DNA of 18,453 nt from Pseudomonadota bacterium (GTDB lineage: Bacteria; Pseudomonadota; Alphaproteobacteria; Rhodobacterales; Rhodobacteraceae). Both the position numbers and the translations under genes were made by a program. Every line of letters begins with the position of its first letter. Position 1 is the stretch's first letter. Shown here piece after piece: positions 6,957 to 14,578 of the stretch. The notes below the pieces were generated by a model. That model searched no databases and was not told where the DNA came from. It saw only the letters and a program-made list of their open reading frames with translations. The DNA is taken from NCBI GenBank assembly GCA_027592105.1, contig JAQCLA010000023.1:1-18453 (forward strand), read 5' to 3'.

Positions 6957-8345
6957 TTAGGAATGGATCGGCCCGTCGCCGCAGGCGAGTGCCGCCTCGC
7001 GCACCGCCTCCGAGTAGGTGGGATGCGCGTGGCAGGTCATGGCGAGGTCTTGGGCGGAGGCGCCGAATTCCATCGCGACGCAGATTTCGTGGATCAGGTC
7101 ACCCGCCATCGGGCCGATGATATGCGCGCCCAAGATGCGGTCGGTCTCCTTGTCGGCGAGGATTTTCACGAAACCATCGCCCGCGAAATTCGCCTTGGCC
7201 CGGCCGTTGCCCATGAAGGAGAATTTGCCGACCTTGTAGGTGCGGCCTTCGGCTTTCAGGGTTTCTTCGGTCGCGCCGACCGATGATACCTCGGGGTGGG
7301 TGTAGATCACGCCGGGGATGACGCCATAGTTCACATGACCATGACGGCCCGCCAGCACCTCGGCCACGGCCATGCCTTCATCCTCGGCCTTGTGGGCGAG
7401 CATCGGGCCGGTGATCGCGTCGCCGATAGCGTAGATGCCTTTGATATTGGTGGCATAATGGCTGTCGGTGGCGATCTGGCCGCGGTCGGTCATGCTTACG
7501 CCGAGCGCCGCGAGGCCAAGGCCATCGACATAAGGTTTGCGGCCCGTGGCGACGAGGACGGTGTCGGCGTCGACGGTGTGGGTGCTGTCATCCTTGCGCA
7601 GCTTGTAGGTGACGGTGGCTTTGCCCTTGGCCGTTTCCACGCCTTGCACGGCGGCGCCCAACGTGAAGCCAAGCCCTTGTTTTGCAAGGATGCGTTGGAA
7701 GTTCTTTGACACTTCCGCGTCCATGCCAGGGGTGATGTGGTCGAGGAATTCGATCACCTGCACCTCGGCGCCCAGACGGGCATAGACCGAGCCAAGCTCA
7801 AGCCCGATCACACCTGCGCCGATGACGACCAGTTTCTTGGGGATCTTGGGCAGCGACAGTGCGCCCTCGGAGGTGACGACGATCTTTTCGTCGATCTCGA
7901 TGCCCGGAAGGGTCGCAGGGGTGGAACCCGTTGCGATGATGATGTTTTTTGTCTCATAGGTGGTATCGCCGACCTGCACCTTGCCTGGTGTGGGGATGGC
8001 ACCCCAGCCTTTGAGCCAGTCGATCTTGTTCTTCTTGAACAAAAATTCGATGCCCTTGGTGTTCTGGCCGATCACATCGTCCTTGTAGGCGAGCATCTGT
8101 TTCCAATCGACCGAAGGCGCTTTGCCCATCAGCCCCATTTTCGCGAAATTATGTTCCGCTTCATGGAGTTGGTGGGAGGCATGCAAGAGCGCCTTGGAGG
8201 GGATGCAGCCGATGTTGAGGCAGGTGCCGCCCAGCGTTTCGCGCCCTTCGACGACAGCGGTTTTCAGGCCCAGCTGCGCGCAGCGGATGGCGCAGACATA
8301 GCCGCCGGGGCCGGAACCGATGATGATGACGTCATAGCTGGACAT
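6957..8345 (-). CDS. lpd: Dihydrolipoyl dehydrogenase (E3) of the 2-oxoglutarate dehydrogenase complex
   Basis: FAD- and NAD-dependent E3 that reoxidises the dihydrolipoyl groups of SucB. It is 462 residues, normal for the family. The FAD-binding loop is IIGSGPGGYVCAIRCAQLG (from residue 9), the redox disulfide is Cys42-Cys47 in GGTCLNIGCIPSKALLH, the NAD-binding Rossmann loop is VVIGAGVIGLELGSVYARLG, the central segment is ATGRKP ... GIYAIGDAITGPMLAHKAEDEG, and the catalytic pair is His441-Glu446 in HAHPTYSEAV. The ATG at 8345 has AGGAGGA 5 nt upstream; an upstream in-frame ATG at 8396 lies inside the 11-bp repeats and is rejected. Last gene of the suc cluster, ending at a GC-rich repeat. 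Confidence 0.97.
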   Translation of the reverse strand: MSSYDVIIIGSGPGGYVCAIRCAQLGLKTAVVEGRETLGGTCLNIGCIPSKALLHASHQLHEAEHNFAKMGLMGKAPSVDWKQMLAYKDDVIGQNTKGIEFLFKKNKIDWLKGWGAIPTPGKVQVGDTTYETKNIIIATGSTPATLPGIEIDEKIVVTSEGALSLPKIPKKLVVIGAGVIGLELGSVYARLGAEVQVIEFLDHITPGMDAEVSKNFQRILAKQGLGFTLGAAVQGVETAKGKATVTYKLRKDDSTHTVDADTVLVATGRKPYVDGLGLAALGVSMTDRGQIATDSHYATNIKGIYAIGDAITGPMLAHKAEDEGMAVAEVLAGRHGHVNYGVIPGVIYTHPEVSSVGATEETLKAEGRTYKVGKFSFMGNGRAKANFAGDGFVKILADKETDRILGAHIIGPMAGDLIHEICVAMEFGASAQDLAMTCHAHPTYSEAVREAALACGDGPIHS

Positions 8346-8373
8346 GGTGTCCTCCTGTCGAGTTCTGCCGTCA

Positions 8374-8406
8374 CAGGGCGTACACACCCTGTACACAGGC
8401 TGTACA
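8374..8406 (-). repeat. Three tandem 11-bp repeats directly upstream of lpd
   Basis: CAGGGCGTACA, CACCCTGTACA and CAGGCTGTACA follow one another without gaps (consensus CASSSYGTACA). On the lpd strand this reads TGTAC-rich repeats. They end 28 bp before the lpd start codon and begin just after the MAPEG stop. The 11-bp period is close to one helical turn and is not a multiple of three, so it is not coding. It suggests a cooperative operator or a repeat that can fold the leader RNA (CCTGT-AC-ACAGG). Confidence 0.6.
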
Positions 8407-8414
8407 TATCGCGG

Positions 8415-8816
8415 TTACGCTGCTCCGCCAAAAAGCGCGGCGAGCAGCATGATGAGGGTCGCCAGAAAACCCACGGCCCAGATCAGGCTGCGCCACGGCA
8501 CAAGCCCTTGGGCATAGGCCGGGATGAACAGGACGCGCGAGATCAGGTAGGCATGGGCGCAGGCTTGGGTGAGCGCGCTGGAGCGATCCGATAGCGTGAC
8601 GACCACGACCGCGATACCAAACAGGATCAGCCCCTCGAAATGGTTGTTCATCGCGCGCTGCAGGCGACCGGCGACGCCTGTCAGCTCAATCTTCTGGTCG
8701 CGCGGGCCCATGGCGGCCTTGGCCCCTGCCTGTGCGTTGCCGGCGACGGAGTAGAGCGTGATCTGCACATATTGCAGCAGGGCCGCGAGGGTGAGGATGT
8801 AAAGTTCGGTGGTCAT
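8415..8816 (-). CDS. MAPEG family integral membrane protein
   Basis: A 133-residue hydrophobic protein of the MAPEG family (membrane-associated proteins in eicosanoid and glutathione metabolism). Four membrane helices are visible: ELYILTLAALLQYVQITLYS near the N-terminus, GLILFGIAVVVVTLS, ACAHAYLISRVLFIPAYAQG and SLIWAVGFLATLIMLLAALF. The family hallmarks RLQRAMNNHFEGLILF and the ISRVLFIPAY segment are present. Bacterial members are poorly characterised, so no enzyme activity is assigned. It sits between sucB and lpd, separated from sucB by a REP-like repeat and from lpd by 69 bp. It is thus within the suc cluster but need not share its function. Confidence 0.88.
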   Translation of the reverse strand: MTTELYILTLAALLQYVQITLYSVAGNAQAGAKAAMGPRDQKIELTGVAGRLQRAMNNHFEGLILFGIAVVVVTLSDRSSALTQACAHAYLISRVLFIPAYAQGLVPWRSLIWAVGFLATLIMLLAALFGGAA

Positions 8817-8833
8817 GGGGTGCTCTCCGGTTT

Positions 8834-8892
8834 GCCGGGCTGAAGCCCGGCCTACGGTGCATTAGGGGCGGTAGGCCGGGCTTCAGCCCGGC
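8834..8892. repeat. REP-like inverted repeat after sucB
   Basis: A 22-bp perfect inverted repeat, beginning GCCGGGCTGAAGCCCGG (8834-8855) and mirrored at 8871-8892, with a 15-bp spacer. Each arm is itself nearly palindromic (GCCGGGCT...AGCCCGGC). This is the layout of REP/BIME elements, and a GTAGGCCGGGCTTCAGCCCGGC-type unit is familiar from several Proteobacteria. It lies between the sucB stop and the MAPEG start, so it may protect the upstream suc mRNA or reduce read-through. Confidence 0.75.
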
Positions 8893-8898
8893 CCGCCA

Positions 8899-10380
8899 TT
8901 ACAGATCCATCAACAACCGGCGCGGATCTTCGAGGGCTTCTTTCACCCGCACAAGGAAGGTCACCGCGCCTTTGCCGTCCACGATACGGTGGTCATAGCT
9001 GAGTGCCAAATACATCATCGGGCGGATCACAACCTGGCCATTGATCGCCATCGGGCGGTCTTGGATCTTGTGCATGCCCAAGATGCCCGACTGCGGCGGG
9101 GTCAGGATGGGCGAGGACATGAGCGAGCCATAGACGCCACCATTGGAGATGGTGAAGGTGCCGCCCTGCATCTCTGCCATCGAGAGCTTGCCGTCACGCG
9201 CGCGGCGGCCTTTCTCGGCGATGGCTTTCTCGATCTCGGCAAAGGACATGGTGTGGGCGTCGCGGATCACCGGCACGACAAGCCCGGTGGGGGTGCCGGC
9301 GGCCACGCCCATATGCACAAAGTTCTTATAGACGATATCATTGCCGTCGATCTCGGCATTCACCTCGGGCACTTCGCGCAGCGCGTGGACGCAGGCCTTG
9401 GTGAAGAAGGACATGAAGCCAAGTCGCACGCCGTGCTTTTTCTCGAAGTCATCCTTGTAGGCGTTCCGCAGCGCCATCACCTCGGTCATGTCGACCTCGT
9501 TATAGGTGGTGAGCATCGCGGCGGTATTCTGCGCATCTTTCAGGCGGCGCGCGATGGTCTGGCGCAAGCGGGTCATTTTCACCCGCTCTTCGCGCGCGGC
9601 ATCCTCGGCCGGGGAGGGGGCGCGGGGCGCGCTGGCCATCGGTGCGGGTGCTGCGGCTTGCGGGGCAGAGGCGGCCTTCATCACATCTTCCTTCATGATC
9701 CGACCGTCGCGGCCGGTGCCTGTGATCTGAGCGGCGTCGATGCCTTTCTCGGTCATCATCTTTTGGGCCGAGGGGGCATGGGTGATATCTTTGCTTGCGC
9801 TGGCGGCAGCGGGCGCAGGGGCAGATGCGGCGGTCGAAGCGGCGACAGCGCCGCCGATCACGGCAAGCTTGCCATTGGCCTGCACCGTGGTGCCTTCGGC
9901 GGCGATGATGTCGCTCAAGATGCCGGCGGCGGGGCTTGGCACTTCGACCGAGACCTTGTCGGTCTCGAGCTCGCAGAGCATTTCATCCTGCGCGACGGTG
10001 TCACCGATTTTCTTGAACCATGTGGCAACCGTCGCCTCGGTCACGCTTTCGCCAAGCGTGGGGACCATGACATCAACGGCGGCGATGGCGGCGGCGGCTT
10101 TGGCAGGTGCGGCAGCCGGGGCAGGGGCGGCGGCCATGCCTTCGCCAAGGGTGGCCAAAAGCGCGTTGACGCCCACGGTTTCGCCCTCGGCCGCGACGAT
10201 GGTGCCAAGGATGCCTGCGGCGGGGCTTGGCACTTCGACAGTGACCTTGTCGGTTTCCAACTCGCACAGCATTTCGTCAACCGCGACGGCCTCGCCGGGT
10301 TTCTTGAACCATGTGGCCACGGTGGCTTCGGTGACGCTTTCGCCCAAGGTGGGCACGCGAACTTCGATCGTCATGGTCAT
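8899..10380 (-). CDS. sucB: Dihydrolipoyl succinyltransferase (E2) of the 2-oxoglutarate dehydrogenase complex, with two lipoyl domains
   Basis: Core of the 2-oxoglutarate dehydrogenase complex; transfers succinyl from lipoamide to CoA. The 493 residues contain lipoyl domain 1 (about 3-80, lipoyl Lys45 in ELETDKVTVEV), an Ala/Pro hinge, lipoyl domain 2 (about 102-178, Lys142 in ELETDKVSVEV), a second Ala/Pro linker, an E3-binding domain (about 197-235, HAPSAQKMMTEKGIDAAQI) and the acyltransferase domain ending with SYDHRIVDGKGAVTFL (His464, Asp468). Many E2o proteins have only one lipoyl domain; the duplication here is in line and intact. The first ATG overlaps the sucA stop (TAATG), while GAAGG sits 9 nt before a second ATG at 10374 (MTIEVRVP), which may be the real start. 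Directly follows sucA, implying coupled translation. Confidence 0.97.
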   Translation of the reverse strand: MTMTIEVRVPTLGESVTEATVATWFKKPGEAVAVDEMLCELETDKVTVEVPSPAAGILGTIVAAEGETVGVNALLATLGEGMAAAPAPAAAPAKAAAAIAAVDVMVPTLGESVTEATVATWFKKIGDTVAQDEMLCELETDKVSVEVPSPAAGILSDIIAAEGTTVQANGKLAVIGGAVAASTAASAPAPAAASASKDITHAPSAQKMMTEKGIDAAQITGTGRDGRIMKEDVMKAASAPQAAAPAPMASAPRAPSPAEDAAREERVKMTRLRQTIARRLKDAQNTAAMLTTYNEVDMTEVMALRNAYKDDFEKKHGVRLGFMSFFTKACVHALREVPEVNAEIDGNDIVYKNFVHMGVAAGTPTGLVVPVIRDAHTMSFAEIEKAIAEKGRRARDGKLSMAEMQGGTFTISNGGVYGSLMSSPILTPPQSGILGMHKIQDRPMAINGQVVIRPMMYLALSYDHRIVDGKGAVTFLVRVKEALEDPRRLLMDL

Positions 10381-13340
10381 TACCCTTCGATGGTCAGCGC
10401 GTCATTCACGAGCGCGGTCTGTTGGGATTTATGCTGGCTGGCCAAGCCCGTCGCGGGCGAGGCCGAGGCTGCGCGGCCCACATAGCGCGGGCGGGTATGC
10501 TTGGCCCCGATCCGTGTCAGCACCCATTCGATATTGGGTTCGACAAAGGACCAAGCGCCTTGGTTCTTGGGCTCTTCCTGGCACCAGATGATCTCGGCGC
10601 CTTTGAAGCGCTCAAGCTCTTTCATCAGCGAATGGGCCGGGAAGGGATAGAACTGTTCCAGCCTGAGCAGGAAGATGTCGTTGATGCCACGCGCATCGCG
10701 TTCTTCGAGAAGGTCGTAATAGACCTTGCCCGAGCAGATGACGACGCGGCGGATCTTGCCATCCTTGGCGAGCACCGTGTCGTAATGGCCCTTTTCGGCA
10801 TCATCCCACAGCACGCGGTGGAAGGAGGAGCCGGTGGTGAAATCGGCCGCATCCGAAATGGCCAGCTTGTGGCGCAGAAGCGATTTGGGCGTCATCAGCA
10901 CAAGCGGCTTGCGGAAGCTGCGATGCAGTTGGCGGCGCAGGATGTGGAAGTAGTTGGCAGGCGTGGTGCAGTTGGCCACGATCCAGTTATCCTCGGCGCA
11001 CATCTGCAGGAAGCGTTCGAGGCGCGCGCTGGAATGCTCGGGGCCCTGGCCTTCGAAGCCGTGGGGCAAGAGCATCACGAGGCCCGACATGCGTAGCCAT
11101 TTGCGTTCGCCCGACGAGATGAACTGGTCGAACATGATCTGTGCGCCATTGGCGAAATCGCCGAACTGCGCCTCCCATAGGGTCAGGGCGTTGGGTTCGG
11201 CAAGGCTGTAGCCGTATTCGAAGCCCAAGACCGCGTATTCGGACAATGCGCTGTCGATCACCTCGAATTTCGCCTGCCCCTCGCGGATATTGTTGAGGGG
11301 GTAATAGCGATCTTCGGTGTTTTGATCGATCAGGCCGGAATGGCGCTGCGAGAATGTGCCGCGCGTGCTGTCTTGGCCTGCAAGGCGGACGGGGTAGCCC
11401 TCGGTCAGAAGCGAGCCAAAGGCCAGCGCCTCGGCGGTGGCCCAATCAAAGCCGGTGCCTGTGGTCAGCATCTCTTGCTTGGCTTCCAGCAGGCGCGTGA
11501 CGGTCTTGTGCAGGTTGACACCATCGGGTGCGACGCTGAGCGCGCGGCCCACATCGGCCAGTGTTTCTGGCTTGATCGCCGTTTCGCCGCGCTGGTAGTC
11601 GGCGCCTTCGCGGTTCAGGTGCGACCAGCGGCCATCGAGCCAGTCTGCCTTGTTGGGCTTGTATTCCTTGCCGGCTTCGAACTCGGTGTTCAGGCGGGAC
11701 TGAAAGGCGGCCTTGGCATCCTCGATCTCGCCTTCGGGGATCAGGCCGTCCTTGACCAGACGCTCGGTGTAAAGCTGGAGCGTGGTCTTGTGGGTCTTGA
11801 TGCGCTGATACATCACCGGGTTGGTGAACATCGGCTCATCGCCTTCGTTATGACCGAAGCGGCGGTAGCAGAAGATGTCGAGCACGACATCCCGGCCGAA
11901 TTTCTGGCGGAACTCGGTCGCGACACGGGCGGCATGGACCACGGCTTCGGGGTCGTCGCCATTCACGTGGAAAATGGGCGCTTCGACCATGAGCGCGATA
12001 TCGGTCGGATAGGGGCTTGAGCGCGAGAAATGCGGCGCGGTGGTGAAACCGATCTGGTTATTGACCACGATATGCATGGTGCCGCCGGTGCGGTGGCCGC
12101 GGATGCCCGAAAGCTGGAAGCCCTCGGCCACGATGCCTTGGCCCGCAAAGGCCGCGTCACCATGAAGCAAAATCGCCATGACCGAGCGGCGGTCGCTATC
12201 ACCAAGCTGGTCTTGCTTGGCGCGGACCTTGCCCAACACGACGGGGTTGACCGCTTCGAGGTGGCTGGGGTTGGCGGTCAGCGACAGGTGGACGGTGTTG
12301 CCGTCGAATTCGCGGTCCGAGCTTGCCCCGAGGTGGTATTTCACATCGCCCGAGCCATCGACATCTTCGGGTTTGAAGCTGCCGCCCTGGAATTCGTTGA
12401 AGATCGCGCGGTAGGGCTTGCCCATCACATTGGCCAGCACCGACAGGCGGCCGCGGTGGGGCATGCCGATGACGATCTCTTTCAGGCCCAGGGCGCCGCC
12501 GCGCTTGATGATCTGTTCCATCGCGGGGATCAGTGCCTCGCCGCCATCAAGGCCGAAGCGCTTGGTGCCCATGTATTTGACATGGAGGAATTTCTCGAAG
12601 CCTTCGGCCTCGACCAGCTTGTTGAGGATCGCTTTGCGCCCTTCGCGGGTAAAGGCGATTTCCTTGCCGTAACCCTCGATCCGCTCTTTGAGCCAAGCGG
12701 CCTGTTCGGGGTCGGAAATATGCATGTATTGCAGCGCGAAGGTGCCGCAATAGGTGCGCTTCACGATCTCGAGGATCTGGCGCATCGAGGCCATTTGCAG
12801 GCCAAGCACATTGTCGATGAAGATCGGGCGATCCATATCGGCATCGGTAAAGCCGTAGGATTTCGGATCAAGCTCGGGGTGGGGGGTGGTCTCGCGCATG
12901 CCCAGCGGGTCGAGATCGGCCACCAGATGGCCACGGATGCGGTAGGCGCGGATGATCATCAGCGCGCGGATAGAGTCGAGAACGGCGCGCTGGATTTGCG
13001 CATCGGTCACTTCGACGCCCTTGGCCTCGGCTTTCGCCTTGATCTTGTCGCCTGCGCCTTTGATCTCGGCGGCGGCTTGCGGCCATTCGCCGGTGAGGGC
13101 TGCGGTCAGGTCATCGGTGGGTGTGGGCGGCCAGTCGCGCCGCGCCCAGCTTGGGCCTTGTGCCTCGGCCTGTGCGTCGGCGGGTGCGTCGCCAAGGGCC
13201 GCGAAAAACGCGCGCCATGCCTCGTCAACCGCGCCCGGGTCTTGGGCGTATTGCGCGTAGAGCTGTTCAAGATACGCCGCGTTATGCCCTTGCATGAAGG
13301 AGGAGGCGTGGAACTGGTCGTTCGAGCTTTGGTCGGTCAT
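10380..13340 (-). CDS. sucA: 2-oxoglutarate dehydrogenase E1 component
   Basis: Thiamine-diphosphate-dependent E1 that decarboxylates 2-oxoglutarate and reductively succinylates SucB. The 986 residues fit the family. The N-terminal segment (MQGHNAAYLEQLYAQYAQDP, AVDEAWRAFF) is the typical E2-binding start. Next come the substrate/ThDP region KEIVIGMPHRGRLSVLANV, the ThDP-metal segment LLHGDAAFAGQGIVAEGFQL through VVNNQIGFTT, the RRFGHNEGDEP motif, GQDSTRGTFSQRH, LWEAQFGDFANGAQ and the C-terminal GQGPEHSSARLERFLQ ... PRYVGRAASASPATG. The start codon has AGGTG 6 nt upstream and lies 61 nt after sucD; the hairpin between them is listed separately. The stop overlaps the sucB ATG by one base. Confidence 0.98.
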   Translation of the reverse strand: MTDQSSNDQFHASSFMQGHNAAYLEQLYAQYAQDPGAVDEAWRAFFAALGDAPADAQAEAQGPSWARRDWPPTPTDDLTAALTGEWPQAAAEIKGAGDKIKAKAEAKGVEVTDAQIQRAVLDSIRALMIIRAYRIRGHLVADLDPLGMRETTPHPELDPKSYGFTDADMDRPIFIDNVLGLQMASMRQILEIVKRTYCGTFALQYMHISDPEQAAWLKERIEGYGKEIAFTREGRKAILNKLVEAEGFEKFLHVKYMGTKRFGLDGGEALIPAMEQIIKRGGALGLKEIVIGMPHRGRLSVLANVMGKPYRAIFNEFQGGSFKPEDVDGSGDVKYHLGASSDREFDGNTVHLSLTANPSHLEAVNPVVLGKVRAKQDQLGDSDRRSVMAILLHGDAAFAGQGIVAEGFQLSGIRGHRTGGTMHIVVNNQIGFTTAPHFSRSSPYPTDIALMVEAPIFHVNGDDPEAVVHAARVATEFRQKFGRDVVLDIFCYRRFGHNEGDEPMFTNPVMYQRIKTHKTTLQLYTERLVKDGLIPEGEIEDAKAAFQSRLNTEFEAGKEYKPNKADWLDGRWSHLNREGADYQRGETAIKPETLADVGRALSVAPDGVNLHKTVTRLLEAKQEMLTTGTGFDWATAEALAFGSLLTEGYPVRLAGQDSTRGTFSQRHSGLIDQNTEDRYYPLNNIREGQAKFEVIDSALSEYAVLGFEYGYSLAEPNALTLWEAQFGDFANGAQIMFDQFISSGERKWLRMSGLVMLLPHGFEGQGPEHSSARLERFLQMCAEDNWIVANCTTPANYFHILRRQLHRSFRKPLVLMTPKSLLRHKLAISDAADFTTGSSFHRVLWDDAEKGHYDTVLAKDGKIRRVVICSGKVYYDLLEERDARGINDIFLLRLEQFYPFPAHSLMKELERFKGAEIIWCQEEPKNQGAWSFVEPNIEWVLTRIGAKHTRPRYVGRAASASPATGLASQHKSQQTALVNDALTIEG

Positions 13341-13365
13341 GGCTGCACCTGACTTGGGTTGAACC

Positions 13366-13389
13366 CCGGGCGGATCTGGCCCCGCCCGG
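13366..13389. other. GC-rich hairpin between sucD and sucA
   Basis: CCGGGCGG (13366-13373) and CCGCCCGG (13382-13389) form a perfect 8-bp stem with an 8-nt loop, in the 61-nt gap before sucA. No T-tract follows, so it is more likely an mRNA processing or stability element, or a mild attenuator, than a terminator. Confidence 0.5.
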
Positions 13390-13401
13390 TTCGCGTTGTC
13401 T

Positions 13402-14283
13402 TTAGCCGATGGCTTTCAGCACGGCCTCGCCCAGCCCTGCGGGGCTGTCGGCCACGATGATGCCTGCGGATTTCATCGCTTCGATCTTGCTTTCCGCGTC
13501 ACCCTTGCCGCCTGCGACGATGGCGCCGGCATGGCCCATGCGGCGGCCCGGAGGGGCGGTGCGGCCGGCGATGAAACCGGCGGTTGGCTTCCAGCGACCC
13601 TTTTTCTTCTCGTCGGCGAGGAACTGGGCGGCTTCTTCTTCGGCGGAGCCGCCGATTTCGCCGATCATGATGATCGAATGGGTTTCGGGATCGGCCAAGA
13701 ACATCTCGAGCACGTCGATATGTTCGGTGCCCTTGATCGGGTCGCCGCCGATACCCACAGCCGAGGATTGGCCAAGGCCAACATCCGAGGTCTGCTTGAC
13801 CGCTTCATAGGTCAGCGTGCCCGAGCGCGAGACAACACCGACCGAGCCACGGCGGAAGATCGAGCCGGGCATGATGCCGATCTTGCAGGCGTCGGGCGTC
13901 ATCACGCCGGGGCAGTTGGGGCCGATGAGCCGGGATTTGGACCCTTCCAGCGCGCGCTTGACCTTCATCATGTCGAGCACCGGGATGCCTTCGGTGATGC
14001 AGACGATCAGTTCCATCTCGGCGTCGATCGCCTCGAGGATCGAGTCTGCCGCGAAGGGCGGGGGGACGTAGATCGCAGTGGCGTTCGCATGGGTTGCATG
14101 CTTGGCCTCATGGACCGAGTTGAACACGGGCAGGTTCAGGTGGGTGGTGCCGCCTTTGCCGGGGGTCACGCCGCCGACCATCTTGGTGCCATAGGCGATG
14201 GCCTGTTCGGAATGGAAGGTGCCTTGGCTGCCTGTGAAGCCTTGGCAGATCACCAAGGTATGCTCGTTGACGAGTACGGCCAT
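13402..14283 (-). CDS. sucD: Succinyl-CoA synthetase alpha subunit
   Basis: CoA-binding and phosphohistidine-carrying subunit that, with SucC, interconverts succinyl-CoA and succinate with formation of a nucleoside triphosphate. It is 293 residues, the expected size. It contains the N-terminal VICQGFTGSQGTFHSEQAI motif, the Rossmann-like CoA domain, LIGPNCPGVMTPDACKIGIMPG, SRSGTLTYEAV, GIGGDPIKGT and the active-site His251 in RMGHAGAIVAGGKGDAESK. The ATG at 14283 follows GAGGAGA with good spacing; an ATG 15 nt upstream overlaps the stop of the preceding small ORF and is rejected. Located 11 nt after the small membrane-protein gene. Confidence 0.98.
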   Translation of the reverse strand: MAVLVNEHTLVICQGFTGSQGTFHSEQAIAYGTKMVGGVTPGKGGTTHLNLPVFNSVHEAKHATHANATAIYVPPPFAADSILEAIDAEMELIVCITEGIPVLDMMKVKRALEGSKSRLIGPNCPGVMTPDACKIGIMPGSIFRRGSVGVVSRSGTLTYEAVKQTSDVGLGQSSAVGIGGDPIKGTEHIDVLEMFLADPETHSIIMIGEIGGSAEEEAAQFLADEKKKGRWKPTAGFIAGRTAPPGRRMGHAGAIVAGGKGDAESKIEAMKSAGIIVADSPAGLGEAVLKAIG

Positions 14284-14294
14284 CGTCTTTCTCC

Positions 14295-14561
14295 TCAATT
14301 CATATGCGGGTCGGAGGGCAATGGCCGCTCCAAATTCGGGAATGTATTTGCGCCCAAGGCGGTCTGGCCAAGGGCTGTGGCGGTGTCGGCCTGTGTCAGC
14401 CGCGTCAGCATCGCCAGCACGAAAAGTGCAGCACCCAGCAGATGCAGCGCCGACCAGATCGCGCGCCGCATCCCGATACCGGCGGCAAGGCGGACCAGCT
14501 TGCGCTGGGTCGCGGCCTTGCCATCCGTTGGGATGTCGGCATGGATCTGGATCATGCGCAT
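14295..14561 (-). CDS. Small one-helix membrane protein encoded between sucC and sucD
   Basis: An 88-residue ORF I cannot assign to a named family. It starts with a short hydrophilic segment (MRMIQIHADIPTDGK), then a basic stretch (TQRKLVRLAAGIGMRR) and one clear membrane helix (about residues 34-57, AIWSALHLLGAALFVLAML), followed by a polar C-terminal tail ending in PSDPHMN. The basic residues before the helix favour an N-terminus inside the cell. It begins 17 nt after the sucC stop and ends 11 nt before sucD, and its stop overlaps the sucD ribosome binding site, so it looks like a real translated gene of the suc operon. AAAGG lies 11 nt before the ATG; a second ATG lies 6 nt further on. Function unknown. 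Confidence 0.7.
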   Translation of the reverse strand: MRMIQIHADIPTDGKAATQRKLVRLAAGIGMRRAIWSALHLLGAALFVLAMLTRLTQADTATALGQTALGANTFPNLERPLPSDPHMN

Positions 14562-14578
14562 CTGCGTGGTGCCTTTGC

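Noticed and set aside
8989..10485. Long plus-strand open frame (498 residues) opposite sucB
   Set aside because: Gly/His/Arg-rich shadow of a clearly conserved gene on the other strand. Similar shadows lie opposite sucA, sucD, sucC and pepT (for example 12030-13352 and 15937-17391).
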